Shown one piece after another: positions 44,136 to 54,620 of a DNA stretch of 64,000 bases. The position numbers and the translations under genes were made by a program. Below the pieces are notes generated by a model. The model was not told the DNA's origin, did no database searches, and saw only the letters and a list, made by a program, of their open reading frames with translations. How positions within the stretch are numbered: the first letter of the stretch is position 1; each line of letters begins with the position of its first letter. This stretch comes from Chrysemys picta bellii (taxonomy: Eukaryota > Chordata > Testudines > Emydidae): positions 23,860,572-23,924,571 of the forward strand of contig NC_088800.1 in assembly GCF_011386835.1 (NCBI RefSeq), read 5' to 3'.

Positions 44136-44744
44136 TTATACATTGTTCTCATGCTCTAGGTACATTTAAACAACTTAGCTACAGTGTATTGCTCTCACTT
44201 CAGTTTTCTTTTAATTTCTCTATGTCTGCTAAGGAGAAGATCTATAAATACTTCACCTTACAGACTGTAATTTATGGACAGCTAATCTCAAGAATAATAG
44301 CTACCTTTATCAGGTTAGGCAGTGTGTTCGATCATAAAATATTTATATTAAGTCTAGTTTTTACATACAGGAAAAGAACATCCAATACTTGCAACTTTCC
44401 ACTTAGTTTCTTTTTAAGAAATATAATAATCTGTGTTTGAAAGGCCCAGTAGCTGTTGATGAGATGTCATTCTTGATTCCTCTGTTCCAAGTAACAAAAG
44501 TAGAGAGATGATTATATTCTCAGCTGTAAAATGTCTGTTTGTCAAAATGGCCAGGTCTGAGACTCATCCCCTAGTCATCACATCATTGGTGCTTTTATCT
44601 GTTCTTAAAGAGGCTGTGTGGATCATAGCTATTCTCTTCAGATTGGGGTGTCAATTATGGAATAATCAAAACTACTTTCTGCAGCTGCCCATCCTGTTTA
44701 TGGAAAGTCTCCCCATATAAATGCTGTCCCAGACTTATCCTGTT
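44136..44744. other. Non-coding stretch, nothing recognised
   Basis: Open frames of up to 83 codons without any domain. Confidence 0.45.
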
Positions 44745-44870
44745 TACTATTCATTATCATTGTGTAAATTGATTTAGTGGTTACTGTGTGTCTGGTGCTG
44801 CACAAGATACACAGAAAAAAGACATTCCCTTGCCCAAAGAGCTCATATTTTCGAAAGACTGCCACAGAGA
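44745..44870 (-). repeat. Ancient amniote interspersed repeat fragment
   Basis: Blocks GTCTGGTGCTGCACAAGATA, then GACATTCCCTTGCCCAAAGA and GCTCATATTTTC follow the same order as the copies at 4.95 and 51.87 kb. Confidence 0.55.
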
Positions 44871-45394
44871 GACAGGCCCCATAGACAAACCCAGAGACAA
44901 GCGTAACACAGGCCCTGAGCCTGCAATGGAATCCATCAGCATGGATAATTGCTTCCTGGCTGAATCCCACTGTAAAAATATATATGAATGTCCTCAGAAT
45001 TCAGGGATGTTCAGACTCGGAGTTCTAGCTTGGCAGTTATAGAAATAGACCTGAGTTGGAGAGGCCAGATTTGGATCTGTATCCAGACCTAAACTTCCCA
45101 AAGTTCAGGAGGCTTCAGATCAGGTCTCCTGTTTTGTTCCCATCTTTTTTTATGTGACAGAGGAGCCAAGGCTGTAGATTAGAAGAAGCAAGAGCAGTTA
45201 TTTCCAACCTCAGACTTTATTAACATTTGTTGAGCACTCTGAAGATGATAATTAAATACCCTTTACAATGTGTTCCTTTGGCAGAGGATCCAATCCACGT
45301 TTATAATCATTACATCAAGTTCACTTTGGCAGTGTTACTGGCTGTTTCCCTCACCTTATTTTTCTCTCTCTCCTTATCATTTTTATCACTTATT

Positions 45395-45486
45395 TATATT
45401 GCAGTGGTGCCTGGAGGCCCAATCAGAATCCAAGTCTCATTGTATTAGGTGCTGTAGAAATGTGTAGGTGATGTACAAACACTGTG
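45395..45486 (-). repeat. Ancient amniote interspersed repeat fragment
   Basis: It reads TTGCAGTGGTGCCTGGAGGC, then GTATTAGGTGCTGTAGAAAT, and a second partial TGATGTACAAACAC. It is the same family as 44745-44870 but represents a more upstream part. Confidence 0.5.
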
Positions 45487-46154
45487 CTTAACACACACAC
45501 ACTCTCCGTCTGTATGTTCCCTGCAGATGAGTATGTATTTCTACGTATACCTAAATGTTGCGTGTACATGAACACACTCCCAGATATATATGCTGTGTCA
45601 AGAGATGGAAAAAAAAATGAATAGATCATGAAGCAAAATATACTAATACTTAATTTCACAAATGTGGTTTGAAGTTTCCCAAAGACATCCGCAAAGCACA
45701 GAGATAAATGAATTAGATTAGTCCTAACCATAAAAGGCATGAGCATTCTTGATCTTGTCTCTATGTTTTATCTGAACTCTAGCCTACAGGCATATCACCT
45801 TGTGCTGTGCTTTTTACCTGTCCCAGTAAGAGAAGCGGAGTCAAGTCCGGTCTGGGTTCACATCAGAACTCCAAGGAAACTGTAGCAGTGGAGCTGGTGA
45901 CCCTCCTTTCATCACTGACATAATGCTCTGGTGTGCTAAGTGTGGTGATGGGAGGTGGGGAAATGAAGTGGGTGCTGCCTTGTGGCTGATGTGAAGCCAA
46001 ATGCCCAACTATCTGATGCCATTGAAAATCCCTTGGCACTATCCACAAGAACATGTCAATTGGATTTCACTCAGTTGTCACTTCTCCTAAAAACACTGGT
46101 GTAGAATTCTGAATCTTGCCACAGAGGCAGTTCCATTTCAGTAGTGGGTGAAGT

Positions 46155-46230
46155 GATCCCAGTACACTTTGTCAAGCACTTTTGGGTTCTTACAAATGAA
46201 AGGCGCTATATAAATGTCAGGTATTATTAT
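46155..46230 (+). repeat. L2/MIR-type SINE tail fragment
   Basis: TCAAGCACTTTTGGGTTCTT followed by AAAGGCGCTATATAAATGTC is the conserved tail of this SINE/LINE group; the head is not visible. Confidence 0.55.
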
Positions 46231-47331
46231 ACACCACTTAGGAGAAATGTTGCCACTTATTCCTCTGGATTTACTGTTGAGCATGTAGAGATCATAGTCA
46301 TTGCTGGTAATTGCACTAAGAATAACATCTCAAAGGCAGTAGTCTGTGTAGTTTGTTCTGTAGTCTGCTTTTTCCTTCTCTGTAATGAGAGGTCGCATAC
46401 TGATAAGTGGGAGGAATTTTTTGACAATACAGTTATGGAGAAATAGCTACTTTCCACATTATATGGTCAAGGGGCAACTCTCAGAGTTATTTACATGGCT
46501 TCATCTTGTATATTCTAGGATTACAGAGCAGATGTCAGCAAAGAGTAGGTTGCTTTTCATGATGCTTTTTTCAGAATAATGTAATAAAGCTAACTCCCCA
46601 TAGAAAAAACATCCTTTAAATAACTTGCTTCATATACCTTTACATCTTGGTTTGCATTTTATTAATATTAGTTTCAAGAGGTTTCATTCAATTAGTTGCA
46701 TGCTTTCCCATAATACCTGTTATATTTCTATTTATAGTCCTTATTAAGTTAAAACTCCCATTTACTCTAAATACACTAGTGTAAAATCACTCTACTCTGC
46801 ATTTTCCTTAGCATAACAGAGCTGAACATGGCCCATTATAGACTTTAATGGAAGTGTAACCAGGCAGACTGTTTTGCCAGGTGGATTATAATTTCAGGCT
46901 GCTTGTGTTCTCCCCTATGGCTCTTATTGCTCACAGCTATAGTCTAGCAAATCAAACAGGTTTTAGAAAGCCAGAAAAAAATCCTATTCTAGGCTATCAC
47001 CTGAGCCCTAGAATAACTGAGTGTAAAGTCCTCCTTACTCCACCCCCATCTTGTTCTGCTAGCTCCCATGTAGCTACTCTTATAGACTTTTTGCCTTCCT
47101 GCTGGGGTATCTGATTGGCCCACAGTCTCCATCCCTGCCTCATTATCTTCTCCTGAACACCTGAGCAAGGAAAGGGCGAGGACAAACTGGAATTAACCCC
47201 CTGATTGCTGCTGACCAAGAAGTGCCTCTGAGAGTTTAGCCCAAGTAAAGGATAGGTGAGGATTAGGGACAAGTCTGTGTAACGGAATAAAAATCTTGTA
47301 ATCTGGGGAGTCAGGTTGGTTAGGTGCTTGG
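46231..47331. other. Non-coding stretch, nothing recognised
   Basis: Short open frames only. Bases 46760-46870 have faint GTGTAAAATCACTCTACTC motifs of the old hairpin MITEs. Confidence 0.45.
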
Positions 47332-48367
47332 GCTAGATCCACAAGGCACTTAGGTGTGGCAGGAATCAGTGCTGCAGCACCTACCTTTTAGGTGCCTTGC
47401 TAACTAGTGAAATCCACTGCCCTGTGTTAGTCACTTAGGTTCCCTATGCCATGAGTAGGGGGAGAGAGGTGCCTAAGAATGGGATCCACAAAAGACAGCA
47501 TGCTGAGAAGGGAGCCTCCTAAACTAGTCAAGGGAATGCCAAGGAGAAAGGTGAATCCTAAACCTCAGCAGTCAAAAGGAGTTAGGGGCTTAAGTCTGAG
47601 CCAGAGGGAGGCGCCCATCTGCCCTTGGGATTCACAGTTGTAAATTCTCTTCTGGCGTTAAGCACTAAGCTTGTTGTTGTTGTTGCAAGAAACACAGGAG
47701 CCCCCTTAGGACCTTTAGCCCCGTGGTTAAAGCACTCACTTGGGATGTGGGAGACCCACCTTTAACTTCCCTTCTTCTGTCTGATGTGCAAAAGGGATTT
47801 GAACTTAGGTTTCCCACATTTCAGTTGCTTTCCCTAGCCACTGGACTATAGAATCATGCTCTGGCTCCTTCTATATTTAATTATTTATACCCCATGGAGC
47901 TTTGCTAGGCAAGACTGAGGCACCCCCAGAATATCCCATAGCCCAGTGGTTAGGGCTCTCACAACCCTAGAGGTAGGAAACCCAAGATCAACTCCATTCT
48001 CTTCAGCAGAGGGGAAAATTGAACCCACATCCTAGACATGAGCCCTAGCCACAATGTTATAAGGGGGGAGGGCAACTGCCAGCCATTTGGTGTGGCATTA
48101 GGTATGTGCTGAGAATACCTACCAAAGCCAGCCCCCACGGTGAGATAGGTGAGGGAACACCCAGTTTGAGAACCATGCTGGGGCTTAGGCATTAGATAGG
48201 CAGCCAGGTGCCTAGACTGAGGGAGCTGGGTGCATGCTCACTAGCAGAAACTTATGCACCGATAGGACTTTAACAATGGAGTTGCCTCACTGGCATCTGA
48301 GTAGGAGTTTGGAGGATCTCAGTGGCACCTAAAATGGCAGTAAGACCTAGGTCCTTTTGGATCTAGC
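47332..48367. mobile_element. 1.04-kb inverted-repeat element with two hairpin modules
   Basis: The left end GCTAGATCCACAAGGCACTT (47332) is mirrored by the right end CCTTTTGGATCTAGC (to 48367), imperfect terminal inverted repeats of about 24 bp. Many GGTGCCT/AGGCACC blocks occur throughout. Two similar modules lie inside: 47717-47846 and 47939-48053. Each starts with a (C)AGTGGTTA or CGTGGTTAA block, ends in CTAGCCAC and can fold back on itself. No duplication of the target could be fixed and there is no open frame of note. I recall similar sequence from turtle and crocodilian DNA, but the class is unassigned. Confidence 0.6.
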
Positions 48368-48949
48368 TATGGGCCTCTGCTACGGTCACTTTGCTCCACT
48401 GGAGCTGTGCAAGGAGACCTTAAACTAGCTCTAAAGGGGCTGCTGAGGAGTCCCCTAAGCTGCCCAGCACAGAGTCCATGAAGGCATCAGGAACTCCATG
48501 GCTGCTCTTACTTGTGCCAGGGTCAGGTACAGATCCCCAGTAGGCTTAGGATCAAGGAAAACTAAATATTGCTGACATCTTTCTTTGCCTCCCCACCCTC
48601 ACCTGTACCAGGCATTAGCTCAATGCAGCTGAAGATTGTTCCCAAAGTCAGTGGGAGTTGAAGGTGCTTCGTACCTCAGAGGAGATACTCAACACTTTGC
48701 AAAAATGGTTGCTCACTATGCAGATAGCCACAAGCCAGTCCTCCTAGAATACTAGGTCTTAAAAATTATGATATGTGGCATGCTACATATAATTGCCCTG
48801 CATGGATTAACCACAACATCTCAGATTGTATCTTGTACATTGATCTCTCAGTAATTTGGCCATAATATATTTATTCCTGGAATGGGGACTGTTACTAAGG
48901 TAGTTTACTTCTATTTTATTTTTGCCTTATTACCATTTATTTGTAACTG

Positions 48950-49500
48950 TGATGGGGTGTCCACTCCACACAGGACTGCAAGGGGTTAACGTAGGTATTC
49001 TCACAACTCAAATAATTATGAAAAAAGGCACCACAAAATGAAGCCATTGACAAAACTGGGGATTAGATTAACGATTAGATTAGGGTTAACGTAGCCAGGG
49101 AGGCCAATTAACTCCACAGGGTGCACCTGGAGGAGTCAGGGAACAGAGAAGGAAGTGATTGCAAGAAGTTGTGCAGGAACAGACAGGGCCTATAAGGCCA
49201 GGTAAAGGGCTACAGCTAGAGGCTGCTCAGAAAAGGTGGACATTCCCACAAGAAGGGGAAGAGTGTTTGATGGCTGCAGAATGTGTGGCTGCAGTCATTC
49301 CTTGGGAAAAGGAAGGAGGCTTTGAGAACTGGTAGACCAAGAAGGGGAACTAAGGGTAGGGAGCAACCCAGGGGAAGAGCAGTGAGGGTAGAGAAAGCTC
49401 AGATTGCTGAGGTGAGGGTCCCTGGGCTGGAACCTGGAGTGGAGAACAGGCCTGGGTTCCCCTACTAGCCACTGAGGGACTGCACCATGGGACAGTGAGA
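48950..49500. repeat. Probable dispersed repeat carrying a templated insertion
   Basis: The segment beginning TGTGATGGGGTGTCCACTCC looks like the terminus of a multicopy turtle repeat, by recollection only. It is interrupted at about 48992-49094 by sequence that is a near-identical inverted copy of 51790-51866. The far end is not defined. Confidence 0.35.
48992..49069 (+). repeat. Inverted duplicate, copy A (78 bp)
   Basis: Apart from one missing A in a poly(A) run, it is identical to the reverse complement of 51790-51866. It is framed by a 12-bp direct repeat GGGTTAACGTAG at 48983-48994 and 49083-49094, exactly 100 bp apart. Its right side runs into GATTAGATTAACGATTAGAT, a small internal duplication. 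It has no terminal inverted repeats of its own. Confidence 0.9.
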
Positions 49501-51789
49501 GGGAAGATGAGGAAAAACTGCCTAAGAGTGTTAGGAAGATGGGACATTGCTACCCTAGAAGAGGGGGAATACTGAGTAACCCAGCTGGATGGCTGAGTCA
49601 TGAAGAGGATATGGTGATTCCTGGGATGAGAGAGATGCTGTAGACTTCTGTGTGTGTATGAGAGAGAGTGCTGGTGTGCAAAGGGTGTGGAAGGGGGTGT
49701 TGACCTCAAGAGCTAATACCAGAGTGACCAGGAGGAGGCTCCAGACCAGTGGTGAGTGAAGAACCCCTTTGACAGTAAGTGACCCAGTCTCATTGAAATC
49801 AATGGAAGTTCTGTCATGACTTTTTGATGAGAACAAAAGGAAGCTCAGAATGAATATGCTGAGCAAAGCAGACATTTTTTTTGTCATGTGTTCAAAACAA
49901 TCAATAAGGAAAGAAAAATTAAAGGGGTATAGCAGAACCAGGAAAAGAGCAAATCTGAGATGTATGCTTAGTTTTGGGGGCAGGCCAAAAAGATGGAATA
50001 ATGTACAGTGTGGAATGCTTCATTGAGCTCAAGGAGAATAAATAAGGAGCCAACAGTAGCAAAATTTGCTTATGAAAAGAGCAGAGCAGTTTCCATGCTT
50101 TGGTCAGAGCAAGCCCCAAATTGAAATGCCTGAAACATATACAGGGGTAGTTTGAGAGGTGACTGGAGAGATGAGAGAAGCACTATAGGAACTTTGTTAC
50201 AAAAGGGACCGTTAGAGTTGCATGTACACCATTACAAATACACCTTGTAACAAGAATGATACCACACAACCCGCAGCCATGATATATCTTTTAAATGTAA
50301 ACTCGTGTAAATATTTAGTTGCACAAACACATAAGCAGATCAAGATAAACTGATGAATGGCTATTAGCTAAATATGACAGGTAATGGATCAACCTAAATC
50401 TTCCCAGGAATTTCTTTATGAAAATGACTAAAGAACCTCTGTAATTTAATCACTTGTCACTGTAATTGTCTGACTGCCTGTTAATTGCTTGCGCAACTCC
50501 CAAATTGTCAGACCAAAAGACCATCCAGTGATTCATAGGGCTGTCACCCCACATAACTAAAGCAACAAATATAAGAAACAGTTCCTGGAATGAATCTTCA
50601 CTTGTGGTGTCTTCTCTCAGTACACAATCCATTAAAACCATTCAGCAACTTCTTAAACAACTCAGTCCTCACTGTAGCAGATCTCGAGTTCCTAAAGAGC
50701 AGGTATACTCTGAGAAGTGACTGTAAAACTGGCATTGATTCAATATTCATTGCTTTTTCAGAGTCTCCATATCCTATTTTCTCAAGTAAATAGGTGGCTC
50801 TTCTAATTCTAGGCCTACAAATTCTATCTGTCTGGTATTTATATGGCTGACTCCTTTACTGTGGTATTTAGGCACCTCACAATCTTTAATGTATCCCATT
50901 ATACAGATTAAGAACCCCCAAGAGTTGCGTCTCCCTGAGAGGCAGAAGCTAGGTTGATGGGAGAATTGTCTCATTGATCTAGCACTGTCTACACTGGGGC
51001 TTACTCAGTTTCACTGCGTCGCTTAGGGGTATGGAGCATTTATAGAGGCACAATTTTTTCGTAGCCATTTCCCTGATCATGGTCACACAGGGAATACCAT
51101 TCTCCTCATGGGATTTATGGATGGGCATATGCTGCTGTCCAGAACCTTCATTATCAAATTTATAATTGCTTTGTTGGTACTCTCCTTACAGCAGCCAGTT
51201 TGAGGAATGGAAAGTCCACCAGCTGCATGCTGAAATGGTAATGGAGTCTCCAACAACACACAGCGATTCTCTCCTATTTCCTAGCTGGATGTACTGCCGA
51301 AATATATCTGGCCAGATTAAGTTCAGTGCCAAGCTTCTGCACTGTGTAGTAGAGCAGGGGGCACGCAAGTGGTAGATAAGCTCCTCGACTGTATGCCCAG
51401 CCCTGGCACGAGTTAAAGTAGCCCCACGCCTGCCCTAACCTGCAGCAGCTGGCACTGCTACCCAAAAGAATGAGTCAGCTGAGGTTAGTTAGAGCACAGT
51501 GGGCTCCAGCTATGCCTTATTGCTGTTCCCTGCAAGGGTCTACTATGCATTCGGCTATGTTGGTTCTATGAAGACTTCCCCCCCCCCCCACACACACACA
51601 CCAGGGGAATCCCTTCCAGAGCAGATAAGGCCGGATTCTGCCCCCTTTGCTTTGCCATGAACATGCAGCTAAGCAGATGGGTACCTGTCTGCTTTAGAGA
51701 GCAGGCTACATTTAATACACCGTGCAGAGGGGCACCATCGTGGGAGAGCTCCAGCAAGGATTGTGCCCCAGTGCATTGGCAGCACCCCA
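49501..51789. other. Non-coding stretch, nothing recognised
   Basis: Open frames up to 119 codons (49350-49709, minus) show no domain or biased structure. A C run and CA tract occupy 51579-51600. Confidence 0.45.
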
Positions 51790-51866
51790 AATCTAATCCC
51801 CAGTTTTGTCAATGGCTTCATTTTGTGGTGCCTTTTTCATAATTATTTGAGTTGTGAGAATACCTA
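51790..51866 (-). repeat. Inverted duplicate, copy B (77 bp)
   Basis: The complement of this stretch matches 48992-49069 with one single-base gap. The flanks differ completely from those of copy A. It is the likelier source, because copy A is bounded by a direct repeat and interrupts an otherwise continuous sequence. Confidence 0.9.
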
Positions 51867-51869
51867 GCA

Positions 51870-51968
51870 GTCCCAGTCATAAACCAGGACCCCATTGTGC
51901 TAGATGTACAAATGCAGAACAAAGACCGTTCCTGCCCCAAAGAGATTACAATTGAAGTCATTCCCAGT
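51870..51968 (-). repeat. Ancient amniote interspersed repeat fragment
   Basis: Blocks ACCAGGACCCCATTGTGCTA, then AGACCGTTCCTGCCCCAAAG and AGATTACAATTGAAGTC are the best-preserved copy of this family in the window. Confidence 0.6.
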
Positions 51969-52482
51969 ATAGACTCTGCCACTAGTATTACTGGTAGCTG
52001 TTGTGAGCCTGTGCGATGGGAACTATTATCTCTTTGGGCATTTGGCCTTCTTGCTACTCCAGCTGCTACTGAACTCAAAGCATTGAGGGATGTAGAACAG
52101 ATTCATCCCTAGTAGAAGTCAGCTTGCCAAATAACCACCCTCCCCCTTCACCATTTAAAAAAAATTCTTTGTTATTCTAAGGGACTGGAAGTGAATGTGC
52201 TTTCCTGAGTTTGCCCATTCAGCTGCTCCTGTGTCACTAGTCACTGCTTTTAGTCACCTGTGCAATGCCTCCTTTTATCTAGCATGGCCTGAAAATGCTC
52301 CCACAAAGCCTCAATGAGGTTTCAGCTGGTGCTGCAGAGACAGAGGCTGTCCCATGCTTAGTTTCACTGCTTCTCTTTTCCAATCCTCTGTGCTCGCACC
52401 CAAAGTAAACGTGAGACAGCAGACAATTCTACCCTATGTCAAGTTAATTGGACCCTCACACTGGGCTTTGCAGGATAATTTA
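51969..52482. other. Non-coding stretch, nothing recognised
   Basis: No domain, terminal repeat or RNA gene seen. Confidence 0.45.
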
Positions 52483-52484
52483 TA

Positions 52485-52657
52485 CACCTCTACCCCGATA
52501 TAACACGAATTCGGATATAACGCGGTAAAGCAGCGCTCCGGGGGGGCGGGGCTGCAGACTTCGGCGGATCAAAGCAAGTTCGATATAACGTGGTTTCACC
52601 TATAATGCGATAAGATTTTTTGTCTCCCAAGGACAGCGTTATATCGGGGTAGAAGTG
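52485..52657. mobile_element. Tc1/mariner-type MITE (173 bp)
   Basis: The ends CACCTCTACCCCGATATAAC and GTTATATCGGGGTAGAAGTG are inverted repeats matching at 19 of 20, flanked by TA dinucleotides (52483-52484 and 52658-52659), the Tc1/mariner target. Subterminal GGATATAACGCGGT and TCGATATAACGTGG blocks repeat the motif internally. It is non-coding and depended on a transposase elsewhere, plausibly of pogo/Tigger type. Confidence 0.88.
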
Positions 52658-52659
52658 TA

Positions 52660-54612
52660 CTATCTTCTATAAAGTACTATGCTTAGCAAAGCCCATAGTG
52701 CAAGAGTCCACACTGTGCACCCAGTTATCTTTCCCTGCCCATCTTCCTTATCTTTATCATGGTCAGCAACCTACATAACCAATAGCGTCCTTCCTCCAGC
52801 CATTGCTATTTCATAATCATCCCAAAGAGAAATAAAAGAAGGGAATGCCCTGCTAAATCTTCACCTGCTTTGATCCCCCAGAGAACCAGCCTTGTGCTTG
52901 AAATCTAGCAAAGCAGAAAAATACTGCTGATTTAATGACCATAAACCAAATACAACAAAATGCACAGAGAACAAAATGTGATTTATATTCCTATTAATAG
53001 ATACGATACATTGTCAGATACTGTAGGAAGCCTTTTAAATCTAGCTATTGTGATGTCACATGCTTAAAGGTATATGCAATCATGCTGATATGAATCTTAA
53101 GATCAGCCTTTTATGTCATGTCAACAAATATTCTTGAACAATGTGTTGTCGAATGAAGCTTCACTAAAAGCTGATGTGAATTTCAAGGCTTGAGTGTTGC
53201 TGCCATCTACATGGCAGGAAGACTATACACCAAAACAAACAACAGATGCACTGCATTTACTGGGGAGATCTGTAGAGAGTCTGCCTGTCAAATTATATAT
53301 GTTAGAGCTATGAAAATAAATTACATGCTTTTTACTATCTTGATACTCTACATGGGAAATCCACAGAGACATTTAGTACAAAGAGCAACTTACCAACATC
53401 CCTAGGGTTCAGAAGTCTGCACATTACTTTGCAAGATTTGAAGGATAAAGGAAAATAGAGTGAATTATATTTTGTTCAGGATGTTCTTTATATTTTTGCT
53501 GCTGAGTAACTGTAACGGGAAATCCATCCTTATGGCATTTGAAAAAAACTATCAGCCTTGTTTTGCATGGAACAGGAGTAATGGACATAGTAATGCTTAA
53601 ATGTATTTATCATTGAGATGCTGTTTCCAGTGGAAGTTTTTTCCCAAGGAGTGACAGCAGAATCTACTCCTAATTCTACATGATTCTTAATGTAAACTCA
53701 GAGTACAACCATTTCTGCTTTAGATAAGCTTCTTAAAGGTACACAGATGAAAAACAGAGGTACACTTAAAGTTTTATTCTCCAATTTGGACAACAATTGT
53801 GTTTCCAACCTCATGCTGAAATCTTCCTGCAAACATTAGTAAACTTGATAATCTTGTATAATCAGAAGTAATATTTAATGAACTGCATTGCTTCATCTCA
53901 ACTAACTGTATTGTTTATACCTCTTGGCTATCACATCTGCCCTACTATAGAAATGTCTGTGCAAAATAGATAATTGTGCAGGCATTTGGGAGTACATCTG
54001 CATTTGCATACACTTGACCTTTTTCAACAGGTGCCATTCAAAAGTGCAAAACTTATTGCATGTCTTAGTGAGAGAGGATCCCTGAGTCAGTCATCCGTTA
54101 AACTTCATGTTGCAGCAGAATGGAAATTACTGCCCTTAAATTGAGGTGATGGATTTGGAAATTCACCTGCTAATATTGGAGCTGTAGTAATAACATTACA
54201 TGCTGCACATTCAAGGTTTAAAAAACAAAGCAAAACTATTATGAATATAAATGCTCTCCTGATTTCTTAAAAATGTCATTGACTTGGCTCTTGCCTTTCA
54301 CAGGGAAAACCTACAGGAATGGAAAAGTGGGAGGATCAGCTTCTGGAGTTTCTTCTGCTAACACTGGGAAAAGATGCATGACCCGTAAACTCAGCAAAAA
54401 CCTTTGTCCTGTTTGAGAACCAGTCTTCTGTCTTCACAGATCCCAAACCAGTAGTAGCATAGAGAGCTGTCCCACTGCCTCTCCCTCCTGAGTCTGCACT
54501 GTAAATGCCATACTCCTCCAAAGGGAGGAGAAAACACTATGGAGAGGTAATGCTGCTTATTCCATAGGAGACACAATGCTGCACAGGGTGGCTGTTCCAC
54601 TCACTTCACCTC
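52660..54612. other. Non-coding AT-rich stretch
   Basis: No gene or repeat I can support. Confidence 0.5.
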
Positions 54613-54620
54613 TATATGCT

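Noticed and set aside
47717..48053. Possible tRNA genes, from AGTGGTTA-like blocks
   Set aside because: No cloverleaf with acceptor stem and anticodon loop can be drawn. The blocks are edges of foldback modules within a transposon-like element.
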